A stretch of 64,000 nucleotides of DNA from Hsuehochloa calcarea (taxonomy: Eukaryota; Streptophyta; Magnoliopsida; Poales; Poaceae). The notes beneath the pieces are model-generated. The model was not told the origin of the DNA and did not search any database. It worked only from the letters and a program-made list of their open reading frames with translations. Below are positions 1 through 11,849 of the stretch, one piece after another (within the stretch, counting starts at the first letter, position 1; every line of letters begins with the position of its first letter). The stretch is from assembly GCA_036346395.1 (NCBI GenBank), contig CM070604.1:2579501-2643500 (forward strand), in the 5' to 3' direction. A program made the translations under genes and the position numbers.

Positions 1-224
1 TGTGATGGATGTGTCATGGCTTGGGATAGTCCCTCCCCTCTACCCACGATCATCCAACCCGAAAACGCTCAAACGACCACAACAGGATTAGTAGAGGGCA
101 ACTATACAACAGGGATGTTGCCTTGCTCCTTAGGCAAGCATCGCAGAGGGCACGATACGTACCACACAGCACAACTGAACCCTAGTTGAACTATTGCACC
201 ACCTCAATGTCCGCATCGATGATC

Positions 225-1510
225 GTGTGGGTGTAGGATCAAGGATAACAGACTAGAGGGGAGTGAATAGATGGTTTTAAAACTTTTGGCTAAAATTAGA
301 TTTTTAGTAAGTAATGAAATGATATTTGTTTTCACAATTCAAGACCTAAATAATCTAAGTCTCTCTAAGTGCACCAACCTATCTAGACTAAGCTAAACAA
401 CCTAATCAAGAGACAAACAATTGCTATGTAAGTAAATGCACTAAGAGAATAGCAATATGAATAAACCAAAATATGAAGACAAACAATGTTTTCCTGTGGT
501 CTTAGAGACTTGCTAGTCTCCTCTAATCCATATTGAGGAAGCTTGAACGAATCAAGCCAGCTCCACACGAGCACACTCCTCGATCACTGGTGGTAGCTCT
601 TCTCTATTGCGGATAGGAGAGCACTGACGCGTCTCCTTCAAGCTGTCTAGGAGGCGGCAACCTCCAAGAGTAATATACCAACAACGCTTTGCTTGATGAT
701 GCTCTAGTGCCACAAAAATCAAACTCAACTCAATACACTTCGAAACACTCTACAAGCTTTGAAAGATGGAAATTTTGCTATCAATGAGTAGTAGAAGAAG
801 TAAGTGCTAAAGAGTGTTCAATAGAGGTTCTAAAGTCACCCTTACTGCAGGTGGAGAGGTGTTTATAGCCCGAACCCCCTCCACTAGCCATTGGCACATG
901 AAATTGTGCAAAATCAGCAACCCTGGTCAGACCGCAGGCATAAGGCCAGTCAGACTGAACTACAATATAACTGTAAGCTCTGTAGTAATCATTGATATGG
1001 AATATAACCGCTAGCTGGGTCTGATCAGACTGTCCACTCAAGGTCCGGTCAGACCGGGTTCAATAAATTCTCAAAATGGACAATATTGCTACTGGAAAAA
1101 AGCTGACCGCAATGGTCAAACCGGGGGTCTGATCTGACTGGCCAAGAGCCTACGGTCAATCCGGAGTGAAGAAAACCGTAGCAAGTACCAAAATGACCCT
1201 CTTTGGAAAAAGCTGACCGCATGTTCGACTCGGAGGTATGGTCAGACTGGCCTTGCAACTGAGGTCAGTCTAGGAGATAAAATAGAGTAGAGTAGAAGCA
1301 AAAGGAGGCTCTCTATAAAAAGCTTACCGCCTCGATGGACCGGGGTTTCGATCAGTCTAGCTTATAGCTTGCAATCAGTCAGGGAAGCAAATGAGGGGAA
1401 AGGAGCTCTTTGGAAAAAGCTGACCGCCTCGGTGGACCAGGGTCCTGGTCAGTTTGGCCAAAAATCAGGACGAGGAATTTTCATGGTTGTGAGATCAAAG
1501 ATGCATCCAA
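225..1510. repeat. Dispersed non-coding repeat, copy 1
   Basis: No gene is seen in the first 1.5 kb. From about 240 the sequence has an 'agaggggagtgaatag' block followed by several short gaccgg/ggtcagaccg motifs in both orientations (about 925-1440). The same layout recurs at 18770-20440, so this is probably a dispersed LTR or transposon flank family. Boundaries are approximate, no terminal repeat was found, and the family is not recognised. Bases 1-224 hold nothing I can name. Confidence 0.45.
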
Positions 1511-1789
1511 GTAAGTTTGAGTAGTGTGGCGCACTTTTCTATCAAGCTACTATTCGTAAATCCCTCTTCATAGTACGACTACCTATACTAGTAATCCGGT
1601 CTTTTAAACTACAAACACCTAGACCAGTAAAACTATGAAAAAAACCTTATTCAACTAGATACCTTTTGCCTTGAGCTAGATTATGTTGATATCTATTCTC
1701 CAGGTGCCTTTTGTGCTCTTTATCTTTCATTTGGGACTAACCCTTTCAATTACTTGAACAAACCCTTTCAATTACTTGAACAACCATAT

Positions 1790-3147
1790 TAGTCCACAAA
1801 TAATGATTATGGTTAATGATCAAAACACTAAAATGAGGCCTAGATTCTTCACTGGGCAAATTGGATGAATCAAGCATCAACGTTGTTGTCGTAGGTATTC
1901 GTGAACATCACCCAACCAAACAGCCACAATAGGTACGCCTCTAGCTGACGGGCCATCTGGTAGTCGTGTCGGTTGCCATCCTCTAAACCTACAAGCAGAA
2001 TAATGCATTATATCGATACAAATGTAGACAAAATTGTTACAAAATTGTAAATGCACTAACCTTGAACTGTTGTAGCCACATATTCGTCGGCCCATGCTTC
2101 TAGCTATCCGGGAAGACCTGGCAGAGCGTCTCCCCCTCCTACAACTGTGGAAGAACTCTGCAGCAAATCAGCCCACCAGTCATCCCCAGGCTCCTCTGGC
2201 ACGACTGGGTGACTGCCAATCGGTAGTTCAGTGAGCATGGACACATCATGTAGAGTTGGCACCGTCTCACCGCGCGACAAGTGGAAAGTGTGTATCTCCG
2301 GCCGCCAGCTGTCGACGATCAAATCGCCGATCTTATGATTATAAAAGAAAAGAGGAAAAATATGCGTATCTCCTGGGAGTGGAACGGGCTTGCTCTTTAT
2401 TGCTATGAACTCACTGTTACAAACACTAAGAATCTCTAATCACTACGAGAATACAATACCTTGCTTAGTGTTGTTTCTGCAACGATGTTCTAACTTCGTC
2501 TTTGTGTGCTTGTGTCTGTGCTTCTCTGCCTCTCCTCCTTCCGGCCTTCTATGGTTCTCCTTAAGTACTTGATGAAGCGGTGGCAGTTATCCCATGAAGA
2601 GACACCCGTTGGAGAGCGTCGCGTCTGGTCGGAAAGAGACGGCAGTTTGACGGTTCTACCAACTGCAGAGGCGGTTGGTGAAGATGTCAACTGTTCTGCG
2701 GTTAATGGTTTTAAGAGACGTTACACCATCAACCGGGATAGTGTTGTATTATACGGAATATGAAACACGTGTTTCATTCATCACATAGTGAGTGGCGTGG
2801 TCGGGACTTGACCCAGACGCCTGTTCATAGCTTTACGAGCATTTACCTGGTCGTGGACTAGGTTTGGAACTTTGTCCGACCAGGGTATTTATTATATAAC
2901 TTCTGTAGTATCTCCGACCAGTTAGATCGGTGGTCTTAGAAGTTACGACCACGAAGACGTATGGTCTTTATCATATATTAAGATAATATATGAATATTTT
3001 AATCCTCAACACCAACGGTCCACAAGAGCTGTGAGGAGTGATAGGTCAAAAGGGATGCGTCGGGACCGCTCTACGTTCGCTCCGGGGGCAGCATCCTGCT
3101 GGGCGGTGTCTTCCTGAGTGGCTTGCAACATTCATGCTAGAGGAGGG
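1790..3147 (-). pseudogene. PMD (plant mobile domain) pseudogene, copy A, split by a solo LTR
   Basis: Read on the minus strand, 2104-2309 encodes a PMD-type segment with the motifs VDSWRPEIHTFHL, GETVPTLHDVSMLTELP and WWADLLQ. Downstream, 1880-1990 encodes the LWLFGWVMF-like part that follows in PMD proteins. The reading frame is broken by stops and by the LTR at 2310-3011; its N-terminal flank resumes at 3012-3147. The unit repeats almost exactly at 3148-3830. PMD proteins occur both as host genes (MAIN/MAIL1 type) and as cargo of MULE and gypsy elements. Stops and duplication make this a transposon-type relict, not a host gene. Confidence 0.7.
2310..3011 (-). mobile_element. Solo LTR of a gypsy-type retrotransposon
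   Basis: A 702-bp segment begins TGTCGACGATC and ends CTCAACA, and is flanked by CCAGC (2305-2309) and CCAAC (3012-3016), a 5-bp target duplication with one mismatch. The undamaged duplicate unit at 3148-3830 lacks the segment at the equivalent point (about 3686), which shows it is an insertion. It matches, in inverse orientation, the LTR at 32915-33585, which is followed by a primer-binding-like sequence. No internal retroviral-type sequence is present, so this is a solo LTR left by LTR-LTR recombination. Confidence 0.85.
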
Positions 3148-3830
3148 AGTTATTAGTCCACAAATAATGATTATCGTTAATTATCAAAACACTAAAACGA
3201 GGCCTAGATTCTTCACTGGGCAAATTGGATGAATCATGCATCAACGTTGTTGTCGTAGGTATTCGTGAACATCACCCAACCAAACAGCCACAACAGGTAC
3301 GCCTCTAGCTGACACGCCACCTAGTAGTCGTTCGCGTCGGTTGCCATCCTCTAAACCTACAAGAAGAATAATACATTAGATCTATACAAATGTAGACAAA
3401 AGTGTTACAAAATTGTAAATGCACTAACCCTGAACTGTTGTAGCCACATCTTCGTCGGCCCATGCTTCTAGCTATCCGAGAAGACCTGGTAGAGCGTCTC
3501 GCCCTCCTGCAACTGTGGAAGAACTCCGCGGAACCTCTGCAGCAAATCAGCCCACCAGTCATTCACAGGCTCCTCTGGCACGACTGGGTGATTGCCAATC
3601 GGTAGTTCAGTGAGCATGGACACATCATGTAGAGTTGGCACCGTCTCACCGCGCGACAGGTGGAAAGTGTGTATCTCCGGCCGCCAACGGTCCACAAGAG
3701 CTGTGAGGAGTGATATGTCAAAAGGGATGCGTCGAGACCGCTCTACGTTCGCTCCGGGGGCAGCATCCTGCTGGGCGGTGTCTTCCTGAGTGGCTTGCAA
3801 CATTCGTGCTAGAGGAAGGAGTTTGGTAGC
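3148..3830 (-). pseudogene. PMD pseudogene, copy B (tandem duplicate)
   Basis: The minus-strand reading 3468-3803 is open for 111 codons and carries LVDRWRPEIHTFHL, SMLTELPIG, HPVVPEEP and WWADLLQRF motifs of the plant mobile domain. A second exon-like piece at about 3225-3345 encodes the LEAYLLWLFGWVMF-type continuation but has an in-frame stop just before it. The unit is a near copy of 1790-2309 plus 3012-3147 without the solo LTR. The PMD of the larger relict at 56430-57640 is a distant relative. Probably a dead fragment of a PMD-carrying transposon. Confidence 0.7.
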
Positions 3831-3902
3831 TCACAATATGTAGTGCAACATTGAAGAGAAGGATGAAAGTACACAAACATTTGAAAACTTTGGATGCAAC
3901 AA

Positions 3903-4160
3903 TTAACAAGTGTCTTGCCTAGAGAACCAATGCTGGTCCAACCTCCAAGATTTCGATAGGGCGTGAGTCAACAACACTCTCAACTCATCGGGAACATGTC
4001 CCTCTAGTGGAAGTGAAGTATGTAGCCGGCTACAGTGCCGACCGCCTAGCTCATGGTCCAAAAGGTCGTACGCCAATCGACGATGCCACCCTAACACGCC
4101 ATGCCTACGGAATAACAAAGAAGTTATTAACAATTCGAGAAAGAAATAAAATTTTCCCAA
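3903..4160 (-). other. Unrecognised open reading of 85 codons next to the PMD copies
   Basis: A minus-strand ORF of 85 codons lies on the 5' side of PMD copy B. Its product (RHGVLGWHRRLAYDLLDH, LEGHVPDELRVLLTHALSK) looks peptide-like rather than low-complexity but matches no family I know. It may be an upstream exon of the same transposon-borne reading frame. The stretch from 4161 to about 5165 has no convincing gene. Confidence 0.25.
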
Positions 4161-5169
4161 ATAAATAATGCAGTAAATGAACTGAAAGGTAATAATAAAA
4201 CAAAAAAATTGTCACCGTAAAATTACTAAAATTTAGCATAAAGAGAACACAATAAACACATGAGTACTACTTGACACACAAGTCGGGTTTACAACCTATC
4301 GAATCGAGTAGCGACATGTCTAAAGTAAAAGTAGTGTGGCGGGCCGCGTACCCCACTCATTTCGATACCATTGTGCGTTGTGCATGTTATGCAGGTCACT
4401 GGGTCAGGGACAGGCCATACATATATGGCTCACTGTTCACGTACATTGTGAACTCGGGCTAACCCTGAACCATGTACGCCATGGACTCTGCACAGCTAAA
4501 AAGTAAAAGGACAATCAGACGATTCGAAGGCTTGCGATTCTGCGAATCGACATGTGTGTCGCTCACCGGTGTCTTTTCTCAGTACTCCTAGTTCATTTTT
4601 TTTCTTCACCTCGCCTACCCGAAATCTCCGGTAACGGAAGCTGTTATTTACTGCACACACGTACTCGAAATCTTCCCCTGATCACGCAATCTACTTTACA
4701 TGTTGATCACAATTCGTGAGCCAAACACACAGAGGCACTAACTTCGCTTCCAAGACAATATCAATTATTCTCCTCCCAAGCAGCCGACCATATCATACTT
4801 ACCTATCGATTCCTCCACTAAAGTGACTCCAAATGCCTACAAGCTTTCTTCCGCACAGTGACAAATCTATCATCCACCGCCATATCAGAGTAAAGTTGAA
4901 TAAAGTAGCTAGCACACCGATCCTCCACTTAGCTCGAGCGTGCATCGCCATTTTGTACGTTATAATGCTTCATCTTTGTATACACCACATCAGCAATGCA
5001 TTATACATGTAAGCATTGGCAGAGCCACGTTATGACCCGTGGGGTCAAGCGATCCACATGTTTTCGCCAAATAGCCTTAATACTATTGTTATTTACGGTG
5101 AAACAAAGGAAACTTTGAGGATTTCAGAGGCATTGACTCTACAGGGTTTTGAGTTCTAGCTCCGCCACT

Positions 5170-5367
5170 CAGGGGCGGACCCAAGGGTAGTCGGTGCTGG
5201 TGTCCCCTACCGACAACCGGCTCATAGTGTACCCTTTAGCACCTTAGTCCAGTTGTGCTCAAGTAGACTACCGCTGATCGATAACTCGGCATTTGATAAA
5301 CCGCAAATAAGTAAGTAAGTCCCATTAATACCTCCAAATTTTGGTCTTACGTTCGCCACTGCCTGTG
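5170..5367. mobile_element. MITE-like element, possibly hAT type
   Basis: The segment starts CAGGGGCGGACCC and ends with sequence whose reverse complement starts CAGGCAGTGGCGAAC, an imperfect terminal inverted repeat of the cagNggcgga kind common in grass hAT MITEs. A related inverted pair (ggcagagcca at about 5013 and agctccgccact at about 5159) lies immediately to the left, so two such elements may be adjacent or nested. I could not see a convincing 8-bp target duplication. Confidence 0.45.
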
Positions 5368-5812
5368 AGGGTACATTCGGGTGCAGAGTTTTATGAATCA
5401 TGTCAATTATACATACCACTTGCACATTTCTAGCAATACGATTAGACATGCATGCACACTGTCCAATATAGCGAAAACTGCAAATAACCTAAAACATAAA
5501 GATGTCTGCTCTCGTTTTCTTTGCTAAGAAACCTGGTGACCTCATAATGATACAGTCCCTGAAGTTAATCTTTCAGTGGTCAAGACTGTCGTCTAAAGGA
5601 GCCCCCCATAATCTCAGACTTGATCAGATCTTACGAGGCATTCTTCTCGCTAACAAGGTGACAAAAGCATGGCGCTCAAAAGCCCCAGAAAAAGCTCCCA
5701 CACGCTCATGCAGGCAGCCGACCGAGGCGTCTCGAAGGCGAAAAACTCCACCCATCCATGCTCTTCTGGAACGCGTGGATGGCAAAGTGCCCCTCATTTC
5801 CCGGCCTCTCTG

Positions 5813-5819
5813 TATAAAA
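5813..5819 (+). promoter_or_regulatory. TATA box of the GDSL gene
   Basis: TATAAAA in a tgtaTAAAACgcc context lies 105 bp upstream of the chosen ATG at 5918. Transcription would then start near 5845, leaving a 5' leader of about 70 bases. Confidence 0.7.
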
Positions 5820-5917
5820 CGCCGGGGCAAGCACGAACCCCTCATCGCTCGCTCGATATACATCTCATCTCTTTCCAGGTCATTCAGTACTGTTTCTGCA
5901 TGCAATTGCAAGCGTGC

Positions 5918-7774
5918 ATGGCTTCCTTCTTTGCTTTCTCCCTCCTTGTTGCTTTACACTTCTGTTGCTGTCATGGGCAAGGTGACGGTAGCATAGCTGC
6001 GATCTATAGCCTTGGCGACTCCATCACTGACACGGGGAATCTGATCAAGGAGGCGCCACCCGGCGCGTTCGAGACCATCAAGCACCTCCCGTACGGCATC
6101 ACGTTTGGGTACCCGACTGGACGGTGCTCTGATGGCCTCCTCATGATCGACTTCCTGGGTGCGTACAATCGCTAGTCCAGCTTTGCTGTAAATTTCTGAA
6201 CTTTCTTGCTCTGATCTAGCTTGAGTAAACAGCGAGCTGCCTCTGAACTTGCTCAAGAACGGAGTGGTATTACAACGTCTTGTTGTTGCATTGATTTTTT
6301 ATGAACTTTTGCTCTATCGATCGTGCAGCTCAGGACCTGGGTCTTCCGTTTCTGAACCCTTACCTAGGGAAGAACAAAAGCTTCGACCACGGAGTAAACT
6401 TCGCCGTCGCTGGAGCCACCGCGATGGACCCTGCCGATAAGTTTAACCGGGGCTTCTTCATGCCTTTCAGCGCTAACTCCCTTAAACTGCAGCTTAGGTG
6501 GTTCAAGGACTTCATGAAGTCCAGCTTCGCCACCGATGAAGGCAATTCCTCTTCCCTTCCCTACTCACTTGCTAATGCTTTCTCTTGCTTCTACTTATCA
6601 ATTGATGCACCACTCCGTTCTTCAACAAGTAATCTTAAAGTTCCGTGTCTGACAAGCTCTACACATTTATGTGACTGCAGATATACGCAAAAGGTTCCAA
6701 TCTTCTCTAGTTTTGATCGGGGAGATAGGAGGAAACGATTACAACTACGCCTTCTTCGGAAACAGGACTGTAAAAGAGGTGGAGAAGCTAGTCCCAGGTG
6801 TCGTTCAGACCATCGTAGATGCCGCTGAGGTATCAAAAATACTTCCTCGGTTTCGTTATATTTGTCCATAATTTACCATACGCACAGACTAAAAAACACT
6901 TAATCTAACGAATAATTAATGAGAAACAATCATACATACCTCTATTAAATAACATACCGCCACTTAACATCTTTCAATGTACTTAAATAGAGATAAAGAG
7001 GAAAAAAAATACAATAATTATACTCTAAATTCTCATAACAGATAAATATATTAAAACAGATACTCTCAAGTCACGAACAAATATAGAGGGAGTATATACT
7101 TTCCCTCTAGAAAAAGTAAGCTAGAGATAACAAACAAGCACAAGCCTGACAATAATCCTGTCGAGTTGCACAATTCTCAGGAAGTGCTGGACATGGGCGC
7201 AAACAGAGTCATTGTCCCGGGCAACTTCCCCATCGGCTGCATCCCCAGTTACCTGACCATGAAGGGCTCATCGGAGCCGTCCGACTACGACTCCGTGGGG
7301 TGCCTGAAAGAGCTGAACCTCCTCGCCGCCAAGCACAACTCGAGGCTCCGGCAAGCCGTCGCCGACCTGCGGTCGTCGCACCCCAACGCGTCCATCGCCT
7401 ACGCCGACTACTTCAACTCGTTCTTCAGCCTCCTCAGGGGCGCCTCCTCGCTCGGTACGCACGCTGATATAGACGATAAGCTTCGTGCCAAGATAATGGC
7501 TTCGTCTCACGAACGTGCCTATACCTGCTCAGGTTTTGACGCGAGTAGCACGCGCAAGGCGTGCTGCGGCGCCGGCGGCAAGTACAACTTCGACTGGAGG
7601 AGGATGTGCGGCGGCGAGGGGACGACGGCCTGCGCGGAGCCGTCGGCGTACGTGAGCTGGGACGGCATACACATGACTCAGGCGGCGTACAAGGCGATGT
7701 CCAGGCTCGTCTACCATGGGAGGTTCCTGCAGCCGCAGATACTGAATTTCCCAGAGAAAGATGGGCAGACGTAA
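5918..7774 (+). CDS. GDSL esterase/lipase, five exons, 372 aa
   Basis: Exons by hand: 5918-6158, 6329-6541, 6681-6829, 7181-7454, 7533-7774; phases close and give 372 residues, normal for plant GDSL lipases (SGNH hydrolases). Residues 1-20 are a hydrophobic signal peptide, so the product is probably secreted. Block I is YSLGDSITDTGN with nucleophile Ser35, block III GEIGGNDYNY with Asn170, and block V WDGIHMT with Asp336 and His339, so the catalytic set is complete. PGNFPIGC and KACCGAGGKYNF are also family hallmarks. The family hydrolyses acyl esters; the substrate cannot be read from sequence. The start at 5918 was preferred to the in-frame ATG at 5900 because it begins the signal peptide cleanly. 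Intron 2 (6542-6680) appears to be GC-AG; intron 3 holds a MITE; intron 4 is 78 bp, in frame and stop-free. Confidence 0.93.
6842..7092. mobile_element. Stowaway-type MITE in GDSL intron 3
   Basis: A 251-bp AT-rich segment runs from cttcctcggtttcgttatat to the near-complement atatagagggag and is flanked by TA at 6840-6841 and 7093-7094, the Stowaway/Tc1-mariner target duplication. It makes up most of intron 3 (6830-7180) and starts 12 bp after the splice donor. Confidence 0.75.
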
Positions 7775-9199
7775 AACAGATGGGGATATGAACAGAGATC
7801 GTGATGGAACGTTAAGCTATTTAAAGGCTTATTCCATGAGTTCCATCTATTGTCGTATCAGTCAATTGCATCAGCATTCAGTACAGGCTACTATGTACTT
7901 ATGTGATGCATCAGGCTATGAGCAAAAGCACACGTTGCAGTTTTAATTTATGTATGTATATGCATCTTAATTTGCAAGCGTATCCGGTTTTATTTCATCT
8001 GGATGCAAGCTTCGGATAGCCAGCGCCGTTCGAAAGCCATTAGAACATGCGGGCCAACCCACGCATCCAAATTCCAAGACCAACAAATCTCGAGATAAAA
8101 AAGAACGGATACCAACAGCGAAGATTTTGCAGCCTTAATTTCATCCAAGTTAAACAACTATTTACATCAAGAATACCAGTTAAACTCGACATCCTGACGA
8201 ACTGTTTTTGGTACAAAGTTGATTGAAACAAGATAGCAACATTTTTAAGTCTGGATCAACTTCATGCTTCTTCCAAGCTTCCTCAAATCGCTGTCCGTTG
8301 CATCTACATGAGTACATCTTACTATCAGATAGATCTTCTTGGTGAGAACGGAAATGCAACAATAAGTACACATAATTGCACGTTGAAATTTCGTCTGAGT
8401 AGCTCCAGTGCTCCACCAACTGGAACACCGAGAGGAGCTCCCTTCTAGGCAGAATTTGAGCTTAAATATAACATGTTTGAAAGTCGAACCAATTTGCATT
8501 TTTTTTTTCCAAGTAGTTTCTGACAACCCATAAATTTCCACTTGGACGCATGTACCACATTGATATGCTAAATAGTGGATATTGAAAAAATAGCAACTTT
8601 TCCGTTCATCCAAATGGCCCAAACCAATATAAGGGAAGCGTTTATTTCCTTGACAGAAACTCAATTGGCTTATATGTACTGTATTCTGTAAAGATGAAAT
8701 AATTTCACTGTCATCCCTCAACAAAAAAGGGCTCAAAGATGCAAAGAGACGGTCATCAAATATCAGTTTGCTATGAAGGTAAGAGGATATAAATATGTAC
8801 TTGCTGATTTATCCCTCAAAACACTATATAAGGTTAACATAAAATAACTTAGCCCCTGCAAAGTTCTATTCCAACTAATTCCATTTGTTAAGGTGGATAA
8901 ATTATCTACAACTAGTTAGCTAACTAGCTGGAATATAACAACAGAAGTCAATCTCGAATATTGATTCCCAATAGGCCAACTACAATGGAGAATATTATCT
9001 AATTTGACTAGTCTGCGAGCAAGGAGCACCTAGAGAGTAGAATGACAACCAACAATATGGAAGATATGAACTTATGCTGAATGAAATATTATGTACCAAA
9101 AGAAGTCTGAAAGATTGAGTTTGACTGCCACTTAATAGCTCTTACTGTGCGATTATGCATGTGGTGCAAAAACTGGAACTGCTAGTGAAGAAGAATCTC
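7775..9199. other. Convergent 3' intergenic region
   Basis: This stretch lies between the stop of the GDSL gene (+) and the stop of the Tti2-like gene (-). It is AT-rich and should contain both 3' UTRs. A 163-codon minus-strand ORF at 8245-8736 has no recognisable domain and its composition looks non-coding, so it is not called as a gene. Confidence 0.5.
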
Positions 9200-11817
9200 T
9201 TACTTCTGGAGCAGAGCGAGAATTTCTAGGATGTGATTTCGCATAACCTCACGACTCCTCCTTGTAGCTGATTCTTTATATAAAAGAATAAGCTCATCCA
9301 CCAACCTATCAAAAAGAAGGTAAGCTGGAAGTCAGTTTCATTAGTAAATTAACATATGAGTATGCTATTGGAATTACCAGATTCAGCGAGCAGAGCAAAA
9401 GGGACATAAGAAGTAACAATAAGTCATATATCATAGTTCCTAATACCTTGAAGTATAAGGTGATTTCCTGATCCAGGTGAGCTTAATAACTGCATGAATT
9501 TGCTCTAAAACCTGCAAAAGATACACGATTAACTATCAAAATACCATAATTAACTAGGCTTACCAAATTTTCATATCCTGTAAACAAAAACTTGGTAGGG
9601 TTATCTGACAGGAACAGAAAGTGAAGATGTAGCATGGTTCTGTCTTTTAAGACTTATATAATTGTATCGTCTATGATCTGGAGATTTTTTTTCTTACCAG
9701 AAGAACTGTTTTATCATCATCAGCATGCATCCATTGAAAGAAGAGAGAGAAAAGGCGACGAAAATGTGCCAATAGGAAGAGACCCATAGCATCAAAAACT
9801 GGCCCAATAAGGAATAGCCATGCAACACGACGTTCTTTATTTAATGGTTGCCGTTCCACGTGGCCCAACATCTCAGTAAGCATTCGATCATACCTGGAAC
9901 CAACGCAAAATACTGAAGATGAATAAAAAAATGACAAGATATTTTGCAGATGAACCACAGTTTGCAATCACATGCAATATATCAATCATTAAATAGCTCA
10001 CTAACTGTCAGTATGTCTTTTTTCTAGCCTTGCCTTCTCCAACAGTGGCCAATAGTATTGTATCTTAGATTCTCCAACAATGATGCCTTATCTCAATATA
10101 AGTAGAACAAATGCTGGCTAAATATTGCATTCCCCGACAGTGATGATCAACAAAATATGGCAGATGTTGCATTGTGTGTATCTCATCTCACTTAAAAACA
10201 ACTTTCCATCCTTAAAAAAAGAGGTAGTTTTCTCGGCTTTAAACCATTCTGTTTATAAATGCTGACTTTCCAAGCCATCATGGAAGTACAAGGACATGAT
10301 TTGCATTTCATTCAACAAAAGGCAATTGTTCCTCCCTCAGTCGATTCATCTTCCTCGCTTACTATTTTTGGTGCAAAAGGGAAAAGAGATACCACAGTGC
10401 ACAGTTCACACAATGTAAGATGAGTAATGCATATAAGTCATAATTATGATATAAATTTCCTAATAGCTATACTCCACTGTAAAGTGTAAACTCATACCAG
10501 AATAAGGTTTGTTTGTTCAGATTTTGTAGAGCTAGAAAGAATATACGTTATCACAATATAGAAAGAGGAAAACAGTTTAGAACTAGAAAGAGATTGTACC
10601 AAGGGCTACGGGGATTACTTCGCTGAGTGCAAGTCAACAACAGCACAGATACCTCAACAATGTCATACCATAACTCATCATCGGCAGGAATGTTATGGCA
10701 GCATGCATCAAGTATTGCATCTTCATACAAACTTAATTCTGCTACTTTCACGTTCTTTGCTATGTGCATGGAGCTAACCATTCCATGTTCCTGTAAATCA
10801 TATGGAACAATCTCACTCAAAATGCTCACTAACAATACTATAAGGCAAACTGTAATCAGCATGGGGGTTTTAAGCTGGATGCTGTTAACTGTCAAGACAA
10901 AGCTGACAATGCTATACATCCTATACTACTATCATCCACAATATAGAAAACAAAGAGAGAACATCATGCATACAGCATACCTTAACTTCAGGTGACCAAT
11001 GGTCCAAGGCCGTCAAAGCACACGGAATTACCAACCAACACAGATCACCAAGCTTAGGGTAAGTAACCTGAAACACACAAAGCAGCAACTGAAGTAAACA
11101 TCTATAATGCCGCAATGTTACAGCTTTACCTACTAATACCTCTGCAGTTCTGCTGCTACTACACTCTCTAGTGCAACATATTTTCATTTTAACATAACAA
11201 GACCAAGTGTGAAGTTCTCCTAATATAGACCATTTCTACATTTCTGCTATGGTCTTAGAATCAATTGTAAAAAAAAGCTCAAATAACTTCCATGGAGCAC
11301 AAACCTGAGACACCAGCCACCGGAACTGGTGCGCGGCAACGACGGCGTGCTCCTTGGGCGGCTTCACGGCACCAACCTCGTCGTTATCCGTGTCGACGCA
11401 CGTCTCCTTCACCACGACCTTCAGCGGCGGGACCGCCTCCGGCATCATCGCCACCACCATCTCCCCGACATCTCCCCACCCGCCCGCCGCCGCCATCTCC
11501 TCCATCGCGGCGGCCGCGGCCTTCGAGAGGCACTCCGGAACCCAGTGCAGCGCAGGGGACTCCGCGTTGGCCGCGTCAGCGGCGGCGGCGCAGAAGAGGA
11601 GGAGGTCTGTGGCCTCCTTGTGGCCCCCACCAGTCGGGGGCTGCGGTTGGGGCTGTGAAGGGGACGGGAGGAGGGACGCGAGGAGGGATTTGGTGGAGGT
11701 GGAGGAGCCCTCCGGTGGCGCGTAGGGCGCCGCGGCGACGGACTCGCGGAGCGGCGCGGCGATGCGGAGGAGGGCGTCGCGGGGGAACGCCGCCCCGGCG
11801 GCGGGTGTTGGGAGCAT
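9200..11817 (-). CDS. ARM-repeat protein, Tti2-like (TELO2-interacting), six exons, 385 aa
   Basis: Minus-strand exons: 11305-11817, 10981-11067, 10600-10790, 9698-9893, 9447-9511, 9200-9305. All introns are GT-AG, all phases agree, and the joined frame ends at TAA. The ATG at 11817 was chosen because the reading upstream opens only with TTG. The first exon is Ala/Pro-rich; the rest is helical with LGDLCWLVIPCALTALDHWSPEVK, NKERRVAWL, LLAHFRRLF and LFFQWMHADDDKTVLLVLEQI segments. This pattern resembles the plant ARM-repeat proteins grouped with Tti2, a subunit of the TELO2-TTI1-TTI2 co-chaperone that stabilises PIKK kinases such as TOR and ATM. The gene structure is strong; the Tti2 assignment rests on remembered similarity and is less certain. 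It could be another HEAT/ARM adaptor. Confidence 0.8.
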
Positions 11818-11849
11818 GGCGGGCCGGACGGTCCGAGCACCCAACTGCT

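Noticed and set aside
8245..8736. Minus-strand ORF of 163 codons downstream of the Tti2-like gene
   Set aside because: No domain, Cys/Ser/Phe-rich peptide typical of AT-rich non-coding DNA, and it lies where the 3' UTR of the neighbouring gene is expected.
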